A DNA stretch of 64,000 nucleotides from Actibacterium sp. 188UL27-1 (GTDB lineage Bacteria; Pseudomonadota; Alphaproteobacteria; Rhodobacterales; Rhodobacteraceae): NCBI RefSeq assembly GCF_016901225.1, contig NZ_JAFEUL010000001.1, positions 110,773-174,772 of the forward strand. The letters run 5' to 3'. The translations under genes were made by a program, and so were the position numbers. The notes under the pieces were generated by a model, which searched no databases, was not told the origin of the DNA, and saw nothing but the letters and a program-made list of their open reading frames with translations. How positions within the stretch are numbered: position 1 is the stretch's first letter; each line of letters opens with the position of its first letter. Of this stretch, positions 1 through 9,474 are shown one piece after another.

Positions 1-336
1 GGTGAGTGTCTGATGTGGGTTTTGCAGAGTCTGCGTTTCAGGCCAGATCAGGATCAGATGGTTCGGCCGATAGCGCAGGCGCAGCACCTGAAAGAATGGG
101 GCGCGCCAGGCCCATCCCGTCTGCGGATCGGCCAGGGCGACATCGGTCAGTGTGACATCATACCGATTGGGAAATCCTGCAACGGAATGATCTGCCCAAT
201 CTGCCTGCCATCCCTCTGCGTGCCGGGCGGCCTGCCAGTCTGTTACATCGCGTTTGGTGCTCCCTTGTCCCCAGAACCACGTGCCCCCCCACAGGACACC
301 CGCGGCACAGATCGCAATCAATAGTCGCGTCAGCAT
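1..336 (-). CDS. DUF2125 domain protein, N-terminal part (runs off the left edge)
   Basis: An open minus-strand frame starts at the ATG at 336 and stays open to base 1, so 112 codons are visible and the C-terminus is missing. The N-terminus has Arg4 followed by a hydrophobic stretch (about residues 5-18), which fits a membrane anchor or signal sequence. The visible body (SVAGFPNRYDVTLTDVAL) resembles the start of DUF2125 proteins, a family of unknown function common in Rhodobacteraceae. An alternative ATG at 340 is in another frame and hits a stop after 60 codons. The gene is divergent from the cyclotransferase gene across 75 bases. Family assignment is by recall of the sequence style and is fairly confident; the function is unknown. 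Confidence 0.75.
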   Translation of the reverse strand, partial: MLTRLLIAICAAGVLWGGTWFWGQGSTKRDVTDWQAARHAEGWQADWADHSVAGFPNRYDVTLTDVALADPQTGWAWRAPFFQVLRLRYRPNHLILIWPETQTLQNPHQTLT

Positions 337-411
337 GCATTGTTCCCTTTGCGCCCCCTGTCGATTGGTCTTAGAGGGGTGTGTTCTGTTCCGCCAGTGG
401 ATGCTTTTGGT

Positions 412-966
412 ATGACCGCCCCCGAAAATCTTTGCCCCCTTTGGGTCTTTGGCTATGGCAGCCTGATCTGGAACCCCGGCTTCCCGGTGGCGGAGCAGGC
501 AATCGCGATGCTGTCCGGGTATCGACGCGGCTTTTGCATGTCATCGATCCACCACCGTGGCAGTGTTGAGGCGCCGGGCCTCGTTCTGGCGTTGGACATC
601 TTGGCGGGTGCCTCCTGCCACGGGGTCGCCTTCAAGGTGGCGGAGGGGGCCGAGGCTGACACCCTTGCCACCCTGCGCGAGCGGGAACTGATCTCGTCAG
701 CGTACTACGAAGCGGTGATCCCGCTTGATCTGGCAGATGGGCGTGCGACCCAGGCCTTGGCCTATGTCGTGGATCAGACCCATGACCAATACCGGGGCGA
801 CATGGATCTGGAACGTCAGGCCCAGATCATCGCCGGGGCGCAGGGGGGGCGCGGGCCCAACACCGAATACCTTTGGAACACCGTGGATCACCTGCGGGAG
901 CTGGGAATCCAGGACCCTGAGCTTGAATGGCTGGATGGTCGCGTCCGCGCCCTAAAACGGCCATGA
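412..966 (+). CDS. Gamma-glutamylcyclotransferase, ChaC family
   Basis: The 184-residue protein begins with the cyclotransferase signature YGSLIWNP (Tyr15-Pro22), which forms the substrate-binding loop, and has the glutamates expected for catalysis in the REREL segment (Glu90/Glu92). Proteins of this family cleave gamma-glutamyl peptides, in the ChaC branch glutathione, to 5-oxoproline. The ATG at 412 is chosen because it directly precedes the conserved domain; the frame is open from 340, but those 24 extra residues look non-homologous. It is a cytoplasmic single gene, divergent from the DUF2125 gene and followed after about 100 bases by the ExbB-like gene. The specific substrate is inferred from family only. 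Confidence 0.88.
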   Translation: MTAPENLCPLWVFGYGSLIWNPGFPVAEQAIAMLSGYRRGFCMSSIHHRGSVEAPGLVLALDILAGASCHGVAFKVAEGAEADTLATLRERELISSAYYEAVIPLDLADGRATQALAYVVDQTHDQYRGDMDLERQAQIIAGAQGGRGPNTEYLWNTVDHLRELGIQDPELEWLDGRVRALKRP

Positions 967-1066
967 TATATACGCATCAAACGGTATTTTGGGATATGGG
1001 GGCTATGGTTTTACCGAATCTGCTCACCTATCGTCGCAGCAAGAGTACCAGAACCGGAAACTGTCC

Positions 1067-2242
1067 ATGGTGATGATCGACACCGAAGCCGAGCCGCAAT
1101 TCACGCAGCCGATCCGCCAGATTTCAACGATGATCATCGTGATCGCGTTGGTGATTTTCGGCGCTTCGCTGATTTATCCGCAACTCGCCCCGGTTTTCTG
1201 GACCAATCCGTTTTTGAACGGTCTGATTGTGGGCGTGTTCATCATCGGTTTGCTCGCCTGTTTCTGGCAGATGTTCCAACTGATTGCCTCGGTCAAATGG
1301 ATCGAGGCTTACTTGCTCGACGCGCCGGGCCAGATGGATACGGAGGCGCCACGGCTTTTGGCGCCCCTTGCGGCCCTGTTGCGGTCCCGTGGCAAGCTGA
1401 TGCAGATCAGTTCGACATCCTCCCGGTCGATCCTCGACTCTGTCGGCACCCGTATCGACGAAGCCCGCGATATCACCCGTTATCTGGTCAGCCTGCTCAT
1501 TTTCCTGGGTCTGCTTGGCACGTTTTACGGTCTCGCCACGACCGTGCCTGCGGTTGTTGACACGATCCGCTCCCTTGCTCCGCAGGAAGGTGATCAGGGG
1601 GTGGAGGTCTTTAGCCGCCTTCTGACCGGTCTTGAATCCCAATTGGGCGGCATGGGCACGGCCTTTGCCTCGTCCCTGCTGGGTTTGGCGGGGTCGCTGG
1701 TGGTCGGATTGCTGGAATTGTTCGCCAGTCATGGCCAAAACCGGTTCTACCGGGAGTTGGAAGAGTGGCTGTCGTCGATCACGCGTATTGGCTATGCGGG
1801 CTCCGAAAACGAAGGAGGCGGAGAGGTCAGCAATGCCAGCGCCTTGGTCGATTATCTGGGGCAGCAGATGGAGGCGATGCACCAGATGTTCGTCCAGTCG
1901 GAGTCGCGTCGTGCGCTGGTGGATGAAAAACTGGGACAGGTCGCTGAAGCCGTATCGGAACTGACCACACGGATGGACAAGGAACATGGCGTGGCCGAGG
2001 GGTTGGAGCGCTTGGCGCAGACACAGGAACGTGTGGCCGATGCACTAGGGTCCCGTGGTGATGGCGGTTACAATGATGACACTGATGCAGAGGCCCGGAT
2101 GCGGTTGCGGTCTATCGACGTCCAGATGTTGCGCATCTTGGAAGAATTGTCTGCCGGCCGTCAGGAAAGCATGGCGGAGTTGCGCGGAGATCTTGCGGCC
2201 CTCACGCGTGAGCTGCAACGCACGCGCAATTCAGCCCACTAG
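1067..2242 (+). CDS. MotA/TolQ/ExbB-family proton channel protein
   Basis: This 391-residue inner-membrane protein has two membrane segments near the N-terminus (about 19-40 and 48-70) and two more (about 138-160 and 195-220) that carry the MotA/TolQ/ExbB proton-channel domain, including the GLLGTFYGLATTV and GMGTAFASSLLGLAGS motifs. About 170 residues of charged, heptad-like cytoplasmic tail follow. The start at 1067 is chosen because GGAAA lies just upstream; the frame is open back to 989, and an ATG at 1073 is also possible. It lies 11 bases before a gene for a single-span OmpA-domain protein. Together they look like a proton-driven stator complex of the MotAB/TolQR type; the driven partner is unknown. 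Confidence 0.85.
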   Translation: MVMIDTEAEPQFTQPIRQISTMIIVIALVIFGASLIYPQLAPVFWTNPFLNGLIVGVFIIGLLACFWQMFQLIASVKWIEAYLLDAPGQMDTEAPRLLAPLAALLRSRGKLMQISSTSSRSILDSVGTRIDEARDITRYLVSLLIFLGLLGTFYGLATTVPAVVDTIRSLAPQEGDQGVEVFSRLLTGLESQLGGMGTAFASSLLGLAGSLVVGLLELFASHGQNRFYRELEEWLSSITRIGYAGSENEGGGEVSNASALVDYLGQQMEAMHQMFVQSESRRALVDEKLGQVAEAVSELTTRMDKEHGVAEGLERLAQTQERVADALGSRGDGGYNDDTDAEARMRLRSIDVQMLRILEELSAGRQESMAELRGDLAALTRELQRTRNSAH

Positions 2243-2253
2243 GAGCAACGCCC

Positions 2254-4326
2254 ATGTCGCTGGCGCGGCGGACAAATAACCGGTTTTCTGGCTCGATCTG
2301 GCCTGGCTTCGTGGATGCGATGACGGCCCTGTTGCTGGTCCTGATGTTTGTTTTGTCGATCTTCATGATCATGCAGTTCATTTTGCAGGAAACGATCACC
2401 GGTCAGGAAAGCGAGTTGAACACCCTGTCCGAAGAGTTGGAGGGGCTCGCCAATACGCTGGGCCTGGAGCGTGCGCGCAGTGCAGCACTAGAGGCCGAGG
2501 CGACGCGGTTGGGCGATGCAGCCAGCGCTGCGGAGGAAGAGATCGCCACTCAATCGGCGCTGATCGCGACCCTGACAAGCCGTGTTGAGACGCAGGAAAG
2601 CCAACTGGCCGAGGCGCGAACAGCCCTCACGACATTTGAACAGCAGGTGACCGCGCTGCTGGCGGCGCGGGATGATGCGCTTGCCCAGAACCGCCAACTG
2701 AATGCGGATCTGGAAACTGCCGAAGCGGCCAGCGCGGAACTGGCATCTGAGCGGGACGCGCTATCGCTGGCTCTGGCCACGGCCCGTGATGAGGTTGACG
2801 CCACCGCCGAAGAAGCACGTCTTGCTGCCGCTCGCCGCGAAGCGTTGGAGGCCATGGTGGCCGATTTGCGGTCGTCGCAAACCGCTGGCAGTTCGCAATT
2901 GCTTGCGCTTGAGACGGCCAATGCCGACCTGGCCGAGAAACTGACGGAAGCCGAGGAGACGCGCCTTGCCGAAGCTGAAGCGGCCCGCCTGTTGCGGGAG
3001 CGGCTGGAGCAGGCCGATACTGAGCTGACTGCGCTGACCCTATCGCTGGAGCAGCAGCGCGCCGAGGCGGAGGAGACCTTAACCTTGCTGGCAGCTGCAC
3101 AGGCCGCAGAGGAGGATCTGAATGCCCGCTTGGCCGCCGCGATCCTGAAAGGCGACACATTCGAGCAGGATCTGGCGCGCGCCAATGATCAGAGCGCGAC
3201 CCTGCAGACACAATTGACCGAAAGTCAGAGCGCCCTGGTGGCCGAACAAGAAAAACTTCGGACAGCGCTGGCCAGCAGCGCGGCGGAGCGATTGCGCCTT
3301 TCGACGGAGTTGAACAGGCTCCAATCCGCCGTTGATGACCGCGATGATCAGCTGGCAACGCTTCAGCAGACTGCGACTGATGTGTCCTCCTTGCAGCGCA
3401 GCCTCGCCGATCTGGAAGCTGAAAATGCCGCTTTGCGCACCGCCGCAACCGATACGGGCACCATACGGGAACAGTTGACCGCGGCTCTGGCGGCCAAGCT
3501 GGAAGCAGAGCGCGCCAGGAGCGAGGCGATCACCGATAGCGAAGAGCGGGATATTTTGCTGGCCACCGCCAACACCAAACTGGCGGAGCTGGAGGCAAAA
3601 TCCGGTGCGGACCAGCGCCGCCTTGCCCTTTTGAACGAGCAGGTGGCGGCCTTACGTACGCAACTTGGCTCTCTCCAGGTCATCCTGGATGATGCCAACG
3701 ATCGCGAGGATGACGCGCAGGTACAGATCCAATCCTTGGGCAATCAGCTGAATGCGGCCTTGGCGCGCGTCGCCTCCGAGGAGCGGCGGCGTGCGGTACT
3801 GGAGGAAGCGGAAGCCGAAAGACTGCGAGAGGAGGCGGAGCGTCTGCGCGAAGAAAGCACACAACTCGCTGCGTACCGGTCCGAATTCTTTGGACGGATG
3901 CGCGAAATCCTGGCCGATCAGGAAGGTGTGCGTATCGTCGGTGACCGCTTCGTGTTCAGCTCTGAGGTGCTGTTTGCCCCGGGGCGCGCGGACCTGTCGG
4001 CAGAGGGGCGCGCGCAGATCGCCAATATCGCACAGATCCTGCAATCGGTTGCGAATGAGATCCCACAGGGCATTGACTGGATCATCCGCGTTGACGGTCA
4101 CACTGACAACGTTCCGCTGAGTGGCACCGGTGCCTTTGCCGATAACTGGGAGCTCAGCCAGGGGCGCGCGCTGTCTGTCGTGCGTTATATGTCACGAAAT
4201 CTGGGCATTCCGCCGACCCGGCTGTCGGCCAATGGCTTTGGTGAGTATCAACCGATCAACGCTGCGGATACCCCGGCGGCGCGCGCCCAAAATCGGCGAA
4301 TCGAGTTAAAACTAACTGAGAAATAG
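2254..4326 (+). CDS. Single-span OmpA/MotB-like protein with very long coiled coil
   Basis: This 690-residue protein has a short cytoplasmic N-terminus and one membrane span (about 20-44). Asp21 sits at the span entrance (GFVDAMTALLLVLMFVL), as in MotB/TolR, where this Asp carries the proton. Residues about 48-545 are almost uninterrupted Ala/Glu/Leu/Gln/Arg heptads, a very long predicted coiled coil in the periplasm. Residues about 565-690 form an OmpA-like peptidoglycan-binding domain (VDGHTDNVPLSG, NWELSQGRALSVVRYM, AQNRRIELKL). It follows the channel gene by 11 bases, so the two are very likely partners. The stop codon (4324-4326) directly abuts the stop of the convergent peptidase gene. 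Confidence 0.85.
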   Translation: MSLARRTNNRFSGSIWPGFVDAMTALLLVLMFVLSIFMIMQFILQETITGQESELNTLSEELEGLANTLGLERARSAALEAEATRLGDAASAAEEEIATQSALIATLTSRVETQESQLAEARTALTTFEQQVTALLAARDDALAQNRQLNADLETAEAASAELASERDALSLALATARDEVDATAEEARLAAARREALEAMVADLRSSQTAGSSQLLALETANADLAEKLTEAEETRLAEAEAARLLRERLEQADTELTALTLSLEQQRAEAEETLTLLAAAQAAEEDLNARLAAAILKGDTFEQDLARANDQSATLQTQLTESQSALVAEQEKLRTALASSAAERLRLSTELNRLQSAVDDRDDQLATLQQTATDVSSLQRSLADLEAENAALRTAATDTGTIREQLTAALAAKLEAERARSEAITDSEERDILLATANTKLAELEAKSGADQRRLALLNEQVAALRTQLGSLQVILDDANDREDDAQVQIQSLGNQLNAALARVASEERRRAVLEEAEAERLREEAERLREESTQLAAYRSEFFGRMREILADQEGVRIVGDRFVFSSEVLFAPGRADLSAEGRAQIANIAQILQSVANEIPQGIDWIIRVDGHTDNVPLSGTGAFADNWELSQGRALSVVRYMSRNLGIPPTRLSANGFGEYQPINAADTPAARAQNRRIELKLTEK

Positions 4327-5319
4327 TTATCGAAGCTCGATTGAGACCGATTTTTCCGACATGACATTCCCGTGCCGGATATGTTTGACCGTCCCCGTAT
4401 AGATCCCCGGCGGCCAGTTGTCTGGCGGTGTACGTTTGCCGAACGCGTCGAGGTAAAAGGCGTGGCCGCGCTCCAATTTCTGATCATGTTCACCAACGAC
4501 GCCGTTGGGCCCGATGATCCTTGTTTGCACAATATCGTCAGCCTTCGTCGCAAAGGTATAGGACCAGATGACTAGGGCTGGTGTATCGGTGGCAATCGTG
4601 GGGGCGGAGGACAAACCACCTTCGACCTCGATGAGTTCCGGGACCCGGTCGGCAATCCCAAGCTTCAGTAGCCCACTTGGTTGATACTCTGGAAGTTCTG
4701 ACCAAAGATGCTCCGTTGCCGAACCGCAAGCAGTCCCTTGCTGTGGTGAAAACGGATCGATATCGCGGCCATCCCGACGCAAGCTGAGGTGGACATGGGG
4801 GAAGGATGCCTCGCCTGATAGCCCGATATGGCCCAACGGATCACCGATCTGAATCTTATCACCTGTGCTGACGCGGATGCTTTTTTGCCTCAGGTGGCAA
4901 TATTGGCTCTCCCAACCATTTTCGTGACGTATCACGACCCCATTGCCGCATTCCAGCCCTGCGACCTCGGCGGCGTTTCCTGTGGTTGTGGGGGTGTCAG
5001 CCATTCCGTCCCGCACTGCGGTAACTGTGCCGGGAGCCACGGCCACAACCGGAACGCCGCGCTTCATCTCCGCGATTGTCGGCACGGCAAAATCGGTGCC
5101 GGAATGGCCATCATTGGCCAACGTCCCACAGCGATAGTCCATGGCGGAGCCGTCGGTGGGATCACGATCAAAATACTGGCGGATGTAACATTTATCCGAG
5201 GGCTCGCATCGTACAGGGGATCCGATCGTAAAATCCTGTGACGAGGCTGTGAATGCGATAACCCACATAAAAAAGGGCGCAACAAGGCGCCCTTTTCTTG
5301 ATATGCCAACAATCGTCAC
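4327..5319 (-). CDS. Secreted M23 (LytM-type) metallopeptidase
   Basis: The 330-residue protein carries the zinc-peptidase motifs of family M23: HxxxD (His72, Asp76 in GHSGTDF) and HxH (His175, His177 in FPHVHLSL), plus His142. These enzymes or enzyme-like activators act on peptidoglycan cross-links in the periplasm. The GTG start at 5319 overlaps the clpA stop (GTGA) and gives a full signal peptide: SRKGR, a hydrophobic core, and a likely cleavage after about residue 27 (TASS/QDF). Starting at the ATG at 5268 would remove the basic region. An intrinsic terminator for clpA overlaps codons 8-17. Location next to an OmpA-type peptidoglycan-binding protein suggests a cell-wall role. Confidence 0.85.
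   Translation of the reverse strand: MTIVGISRKGRLVAPFFMWVIAFTASSQDFTIGSPVRCEPSDKCYIRQYFDRDPTDGSAMDYRCGTLANDGHSGTDFAVPTIAEMKRGVPVVAVAPGTVTAVRDGMADTPTTTGNAAEVAGLECGNGVVIRHENGWESQYCHLRQKSIRVSTGDKIQIGDPLGHIGLSGEASFPHVHLSLRRDGRDIDPFSPQQGTACGSATEHLWSELPEYQPSGLLKLGIADRVPELIEVEGGLSSAPTIATDTPALVIWSYTFATKADDIVQTRIIGPNGVVGEHDQKLERGHAFYLDAFGKRTPPDNWPPGIYTGTVKHIRHGNVMSEKSVSIELR
5271..5296 (-). terminator. Intrinsic terminator after clpA, inside the M23 reading frame
   Basis: A perfect 10-bp stem (AAAAGGGCGC at 5271-5280 pairing with GCGCCCTTTT at 5287-5296, six-base loop) is followed, in minus-strand sense, by a run of T. It begins 20 bases beyond the clpA stop codon, as expected for an intrinsic terminator, but it also lies within the first codons of the downstream peptidase gene. 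Confidence 0.8.
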
Positions 5320-7652
5320 TCCGCCGTCAAAAGCGGTGGTTTCTTGGTCGACAATTGCGGGGTCTGCGGCTCGTCTATGCGTAGGTCCAGTTGGCCGTCC
5401 TTGATACCAACCTTGACGATGCCACCTTTCATGAGCTTGCCAAACAACAACTCCTCGGCAAGTTGCTTTTTGATATGCTCCTGAATGACGCGGCCAAGTG
5501 GGCGGGCCCCCATTTTGTCATCATACCCTTTCTCGGCCAGCCATTCCGCGGCGGGACGGGTCAGTTCGATGGTCACGTTGCGGTCCATCAACTGGGCCTC
5601 AAGCTGTAGCACGAACTTTTCGACGACCTGCAGGATGATCTCCTTACCCAGGGGTGCAAAGCTGATTACAGCATCCAGTCGGTTGCGGAATTCGGGCGTA
5701 AAGGTCCGTTCGATGGCTGCCGTGTCTTCGCCCTCGCGCCGGTCGCGACCAAAACCGATGGCGGCTTTGGACATCTCGGACGCACCGGCGTTTGAGGTCA
5801 TGATCAGCACAACATTGCGGAAATCCACAGCGCGACCGTTGTGATCGGTCAGCTTGCCGTGGTCCATGACCTGCAGCAGGATGTTGAAGACGTCCGGGTG
5901 AGCCTTCTCGATCTCGTCCAGCAGCAGCACGCAATGGGGGTGCTGGTCGACACCGTCCGTCAACATGCCGCCCTGGTCAAACCCGACATAGCCGGGAGGT
6001 GCCCCGATCAGCCGTGAAACGGCGTGCTTCTCCATGTATTCTGACATGTCGAAACGGATCAGTTCCACGCCCAACTGGTCAGCCAACTGCTTGGCGACTT
6101 CGGTTTTACCGACGCCAGTCGGACCTGCGAACAGATAGTTGCCGATGGGTTTTTCGGGTTCGCGCAGTCCGGCACGCGACAGTTTGATGGCGGATGCCAA
6201 AGCCTCGATCGCATCGTCCTGACCAAAGACGACGCGTTTTAGCGTTGTCTCCAGATCTTTCAGAACCTCAGCGTCATCCTTACTGACATTTTTCGGCGGG
6301 ATCCGGGCGATTTTGGCCACAACGGCTTCGATCTCCTTCGTACCGATTGTCTTGCGCCGCTTGGATTCGGCAACCAAATGCTGGGCAGCACCGGCCTCAT
6401 CAATCACGTCAATGGCTTTGTCGGGCAGCTTACGGTCGTTTATATACCGCGCCGACAGTTCCACCGCTGTCTTGATCGCGTCAGATGTGTACTTGATCGC
6501 GTGGTGATCTTCGAAATAGGGCTTCAGACCCTTGAGAATTTTGACGCTATCCTCAACCGAAGGCTCGTTCACATCGATCTTCTGGAAGCGCCGGCTAAGC
6601 GCGCGATCCTTTTCGAAATGCTGACGAAACTCTTTGTAGGTGGTCGATCCCATGCACCGCAGCTTGCCGCCCTGCAATGCGGGCTTCAGCAGGTTGGACG
6701 CGTCCATCGCTCCACCCGACGTTGCACCGGCGCCAATGACCGTGTGGATTTCGTCAATGAACAAGACGGCATCAGGGTGATCCTCCAACTCGGTCACAAC
6801 GGCTTTCAGCCGTTCCTCAAAATCACCGCGATACCGCGTGCCAGCCAGGAGCGCGCCCATATCCAGCGAATAAATCGTCGCGCCAGATAGAACCTCCGGG
6901 GTTTCACCGGCCACGATCTTGCGCGCCAGACCTTCGGCAATGGCCGTCTTGCCAACGCCTGGGTCACCCACCAGCAGGGGGTTGTTCTTGCGTCGGCGGC
7001 ACAGCACCTGCACGCAACGCTCGACCTCTGAGTCGCGCCCGATCAGTGGATCGACATCACCCTTGCGGGCCTTGGCATTGAGATCAACGCAATATTTGGC
7101 AAGGGCGCTTTCCTTGCCATCCTCTTCACCGCCGCCCGCGCTTTCGCTCCTGGTGCCTTCTTCTTCAACATCCTGCGCGCCGGTCACCGAGCGTGTCTCG
7201 CCAAAGGATGGATCTTTCGCGACACCATGGGCGATGAAATTCACGGCATCATAGCGCGTCATATCCTGTTCCTGCAGGAAATAGGCAGCATTCGATTCGC
7301 GCTCGGCAAAGATCGCAACAAGCACGTTGGCCCCGGTCACCTCGGTCCGACCCGAACTTTGGACATGGATCGCCGCACGCTGGATGACGCGCTGGAAGGC
7401 GGCCGTTGGCACGGCCTCCGATCCTTCGATCTCCGTCACCAGGGTGGACAGATCACTGTCGATGAATTTGTTAAGCGTATCCCGCAGTTCCGTGAGGTCG
7501 ACCGAACAGGCTTGCATCACCTTGGCAGCGTCCGGCTCGTCGATCAGGGCGAGAAGAAGATGTTCAAGTGTGGCCAGTTCATGTCGACGCTCATTGGCAA
7601 GCGCCAAGGCAGCGTGGATGGCTTGTTCCAGGGAGTTTGAAAACGACGGCAC
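5316..7652 (-). CDS. clpA: ATP-dependent Clp protease ATP-binding subunit ClpA
   Basis: The 778-residue protein has the Clp N-domain ([20 protein letters not shown]) and two AAA+ modules, with Walker A motifs GDPGVGKT (about 228-235) and GPTGVGKT (about 510-517). It also has the ClpP-docking IGF loop (about residues 629-631, AIGFGRDR), so it should unfold substrates for ClpP in the cytoplasm. The GTG start at 7652 is chosen because a strong AGGAAAGGAG ribosome-binding site lies just upstream and the protein then begins exactly as known ClpA N-domains do; an upstream in-frame start at 7712 would add 20 atypical residues. No clpS is seen beside it. Its stop overlaps the start of the M23 gene. 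Confidence 0.97.
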   Translation of the reverse strand: MPSFSNSLEQAIHAALALANERRHELATLEHLLLALIDEPDAAKVMQACSVDLTELRDTLNKFIDSDLSTLVTEIEGSEAVPTAAFQRVIQRAAIHVQSSGRTEVTGANVLVAIFAERESNAAYFLQEQDMTRYDAVNFIAHGVAKDPSFGETRSVTGAQDVEEEGTRSESAGGGEEDGKESALAKYCVDLNAKARKGDVDPLIGRDSEVERCVQVLCRRRKNNPLLVGDPGVGKTAIAEGLARKIVAGETPEVLSGATIYSLDMGALLAGTRYRGDFEERLKAVVTELEDHPDAVLFIDEIHTVIGAGATSGGAMDASNLLKPALQGGKLRCMGSTTYKEFRQHFEKDRALSRRFQKIDVNEPSVEDSVKILKGLKPYFEDHHAIKYTSDAIKTAVELSARYINDRKLPDKAIDVIDEAGAAQHLVAESKRRKTIGTKEIEAVVAKIARIPPKNVSKDDAEVLKDLETTLKRVVFGQDDAIEALASAIKLSRAGLREPEKPIGNYLFAGPTGVGKTEVAKQLADQLGVELIRFDMSEYMEKHAVSRLIGAPPGYVGFDQGGMLTDGVDQHPHCVLLLDEIEKAHPDVFNILLQVMDHGKLTDHNGRAVDFRNVVLIMTSNAGASEMSKAAIGFGRDRREGEDTAAIERTFTPEFRNRLDAVISFAPLGKEIILQVVEKFVLQLEAQLMDRNVTIELTRPAAEWLAEKGYDDKMGARPLGRVIQEHIKKQLAEELLFGKLMKGGIVKVGIKDGQLDLRIDEPQTPQLSTKKPPLLTAE

Positions 7653-7824
7653 GATCCGTGCTCCTTTCCTGTAGGGCCAAAGGGGGCGCGCGAGGCACCC
7701 GTCTCTGACCATGGCCTCATGACCTTAAAGTTTGGTTGGGATTTCCCGGGCTTCAAGTCTTTTCTGCCCGATCACAAAGTTTATGATGATTTATGCGTAA
7801 AAAGTGATCGCGCAAGGGGGCGGT

Positions 7825-8589
7825 TCAAAAGGCATCTTTCAAGCCTCTGATATGGGCGAAAACCTCTGTATTCGTTGCGGTTTCCATGTTCAGATGGGAT
7901 CGGATCGCGGGATTGTCCACACGCAGAAACGGATTGGTTCCAAGCTCATCTGCCAAAGTACTGGGCACTGTTGGCTGATTTTCCGCTCTTTTCTTATGCA
8001 CATCTTCGATACGTGCCGTTAGATCAGCATTGTTGGGGTCGACCGTTATGGCGAACCGGGCGTTGGCTTGGGTGTATTCATGGCCCGAGCAGATCAACGT
8101 CTCCGGTGGCAAGGCAGCAAGTTTCGACAGCGAGGTCCACATTTGATCAGCGGTACCTTCAAACAGCCGCCCACATCCCAGTGCCATCAGGCTATCCGCA
8201 GTGAAAACGGCGGGTGCTGCAGGAAAATGAAAGGCGATATGCCCGACCGTATGGCCCGACACGTCGAGGATTTCGCCCTCGGCTGAGCCAACAAACACCG
8301 AATCCCCTTCCTCGACTTCCAGATCCAGGTTCGGAAGGCGGTGCCTGTCTGCCTTGCCGCCCACAACCCGCACCTCAGGTCCGCGCAGGGTATCCACGCC
8401 GCCGATATGGTCATGGTGGTGGTGGGTGATCAGAATGTCCGACAGGATCCAGCCGCGTACCGCCAGCTCGCGCTGGATCGGGCCAGCCTCGGGCACATCC
8501 ACAACAGCCGTCGCGCCGGTGTCATCGTCATGCAAAAGGTAGGCATAGTTGTCGTTCAGGCAGGGGATGGTGACGATCTCAAGGGGCAT
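7825..8589 (-). CDS. gloB: Hydroxyacylglutathione hydrolase (glyoxalase II)
   Basis: The 254-residue protein is a metallo-beta-lactamase-fold enzyme with the HxHxDH metal motif (His56-His61 in THHHHDHIGG) and further ligands in SGHTVGH and CSGHEYT. It starts with the typical glyoxalase II sequence IPCLNDNYAYLL. It hydrolyses S-D-lactoylglutathione to D-lactate and glutathione in methylglyoxal detoxification. The ATG at 8589 gives the usual family length of about 255; the frame runs further upstream to 9171 but is then the shadow of the divergent methyltransferase gene. It lies upstream of clpA on the same strand with a 172-base gap. Confidence 0.96.
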   Translation of the reverse strand: MPLEIVTIPCLNDNYAYLLHDDDTGATAVVDVPEAGPIQRELAVRGWILSDILITHHHHDHIGGVDTLRGPEVRVVGGKADRHRLPNLDLEVEEGDSVFVGSAEGEILDVSGHTVGHIAFHFPAAPAVFTADSLMALGCGRLFEGTADQMWTSLSKLAALPPETLICSGHEYTQANARFAITVDPNNADLTARIEDVHKKRAENQPTVPSTLADELGTNPFLRVDNPAIRSHLNMETATNTEVFAHIRGLKDAF

Positions 8590-8652
8590 GGCGTTTTCCG
8601 TGGCTGACGATATGGTCTGTCGCAAGAGTTGCTGATCGGGGATCGCGGCGCA

Positions 8653-9396
8653 ATGCACCTGGATGTGCTGGATCTGAGAAATTTTTACTACCGAACGCCC
8701 TTGGGGCGGGTCGCGCAAAGGGCGATCCGTGATCAGGTCCTTACCTTCTGGCCCGAGGCTCAAGGCCAGACCGTGGCTGGCTTTGGCTTTGCCGTTCCCC
8801 TTTTGCGGCCTTTCCTCGCGGATGCGCGGCGGGTCATTGCCTTGATGCCGGGCCAACAGGGGGTAATGCCTTGGCCCGCCAATGGCGACAACGTCTCGGT
8901 CCTGTGCGAAGAGACCCTTTGGCCCCTGTCGACGGGCATGGTCGATAAATTGATCGTGCTGCATGGGCTGGAGACATCCGATGACAATGCGCGCGTCCTG
9001 GACGAAGCGTTTCGCGTGCTGGGTCCTGGTGGGCGCGTTCTGTTCATCGTGCCCAACCGTTCGGGTCTGTGGGCGCGCCGTGATGCAACGCCCTTTGGGT
9101 TCGGCAGGCCCTATACGCTGACCCAGTTGGAGGCGCAGCTCAAGCGCCACAATTTCGCGCCCGAACGGCATTTGGCGGCGCTTTTCAGTCCGCCGTCGTC
9201 CAAGCGGTTCTGGCTGCGTACGGCGCCGATGTGGGAAAATGCAGGCTGCCGGGTGTCATCGGTCTTTGCCGGAGGCGTGCTGATGGTCGAGGCGTCAAAG
9301 CAGGTCTATGCGCCGGGCGGCACGGCGGTGCGCGACCGTGTGCGCCGGTCATTGGCCGTGCTTGATCCGACCCCGGCCGCGCCTGAACCTGCGTGA
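8653..9396 (+). CDS. Class I SAM-dependent methyltransferase-like protein
   Basis: The 247-residue protein has a Rossmann-like methyltransferase fold with VIALMP near the usual acidic-loop position and the late motif [19 protein letters not shown]. This style is often annotated as a methyltransferase-domain protein next to gloB in Rhodobacteraceae. The canonical GxGxG SAM loop is weak ([14 protein letters not shown]), so activity is uncertain. The ATG at 8653 ([18 protein letters not shown]) is preferred over the in-frame upstream start at 8629. It is divergent from gloB over 63 bases, so the two may share a promoter region. The substrate is unknown. Confidence 0.75.
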   Translation: MHLDVLDLRNFYYRTPLGRVAQRAIRDQVLTFWPEAQGQTVAGFGFAVPLLRPFLADARRVIALMPGQQGVMPWPANGDNVSVLCEETLWPLSTGMVDKLIVLHGLETSDDNARVLDEAFRVLGPGGRVLFIVPNRSGLWARRDATPFGFGRPYTLTQLEAQLKRHNFAPERHLAALFSPPSSKRFWLRTAPMWENAGCRVSSVFAGGVLMVEASKQVYAPGGTAVRDRVRRSLAVLDPTPAAPEPA

Positions 9397-9474
9397 CAGT
9401 CTTGTGATCTGATCTGCACCTGTTACCGTTGAACCACTATTTTTCACGACCTTACTTTGTTTCGGAGATAGATT

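Noticed and set aside
2550..3448. Long minus-strand open frames opposite the coiled-coil gene
   Set aside because: They are rich in Ser, Arg and Ala, which is what the complement of GC-rich Ala/Glu/Leu codons gives. The plus-strand frame has clear domains.
1067..4326. Zorya-type anti-phage system (ZorA-ZorB)
   Set aside because: The channel plus OmpA pair resembles ZorAB in outline, but no ZorC, ZorD or ZorE gene is near, and here the long coil is on the OmpA partner, while in ZorA it is on the channel protein. Neighbours are house-keeping genes.
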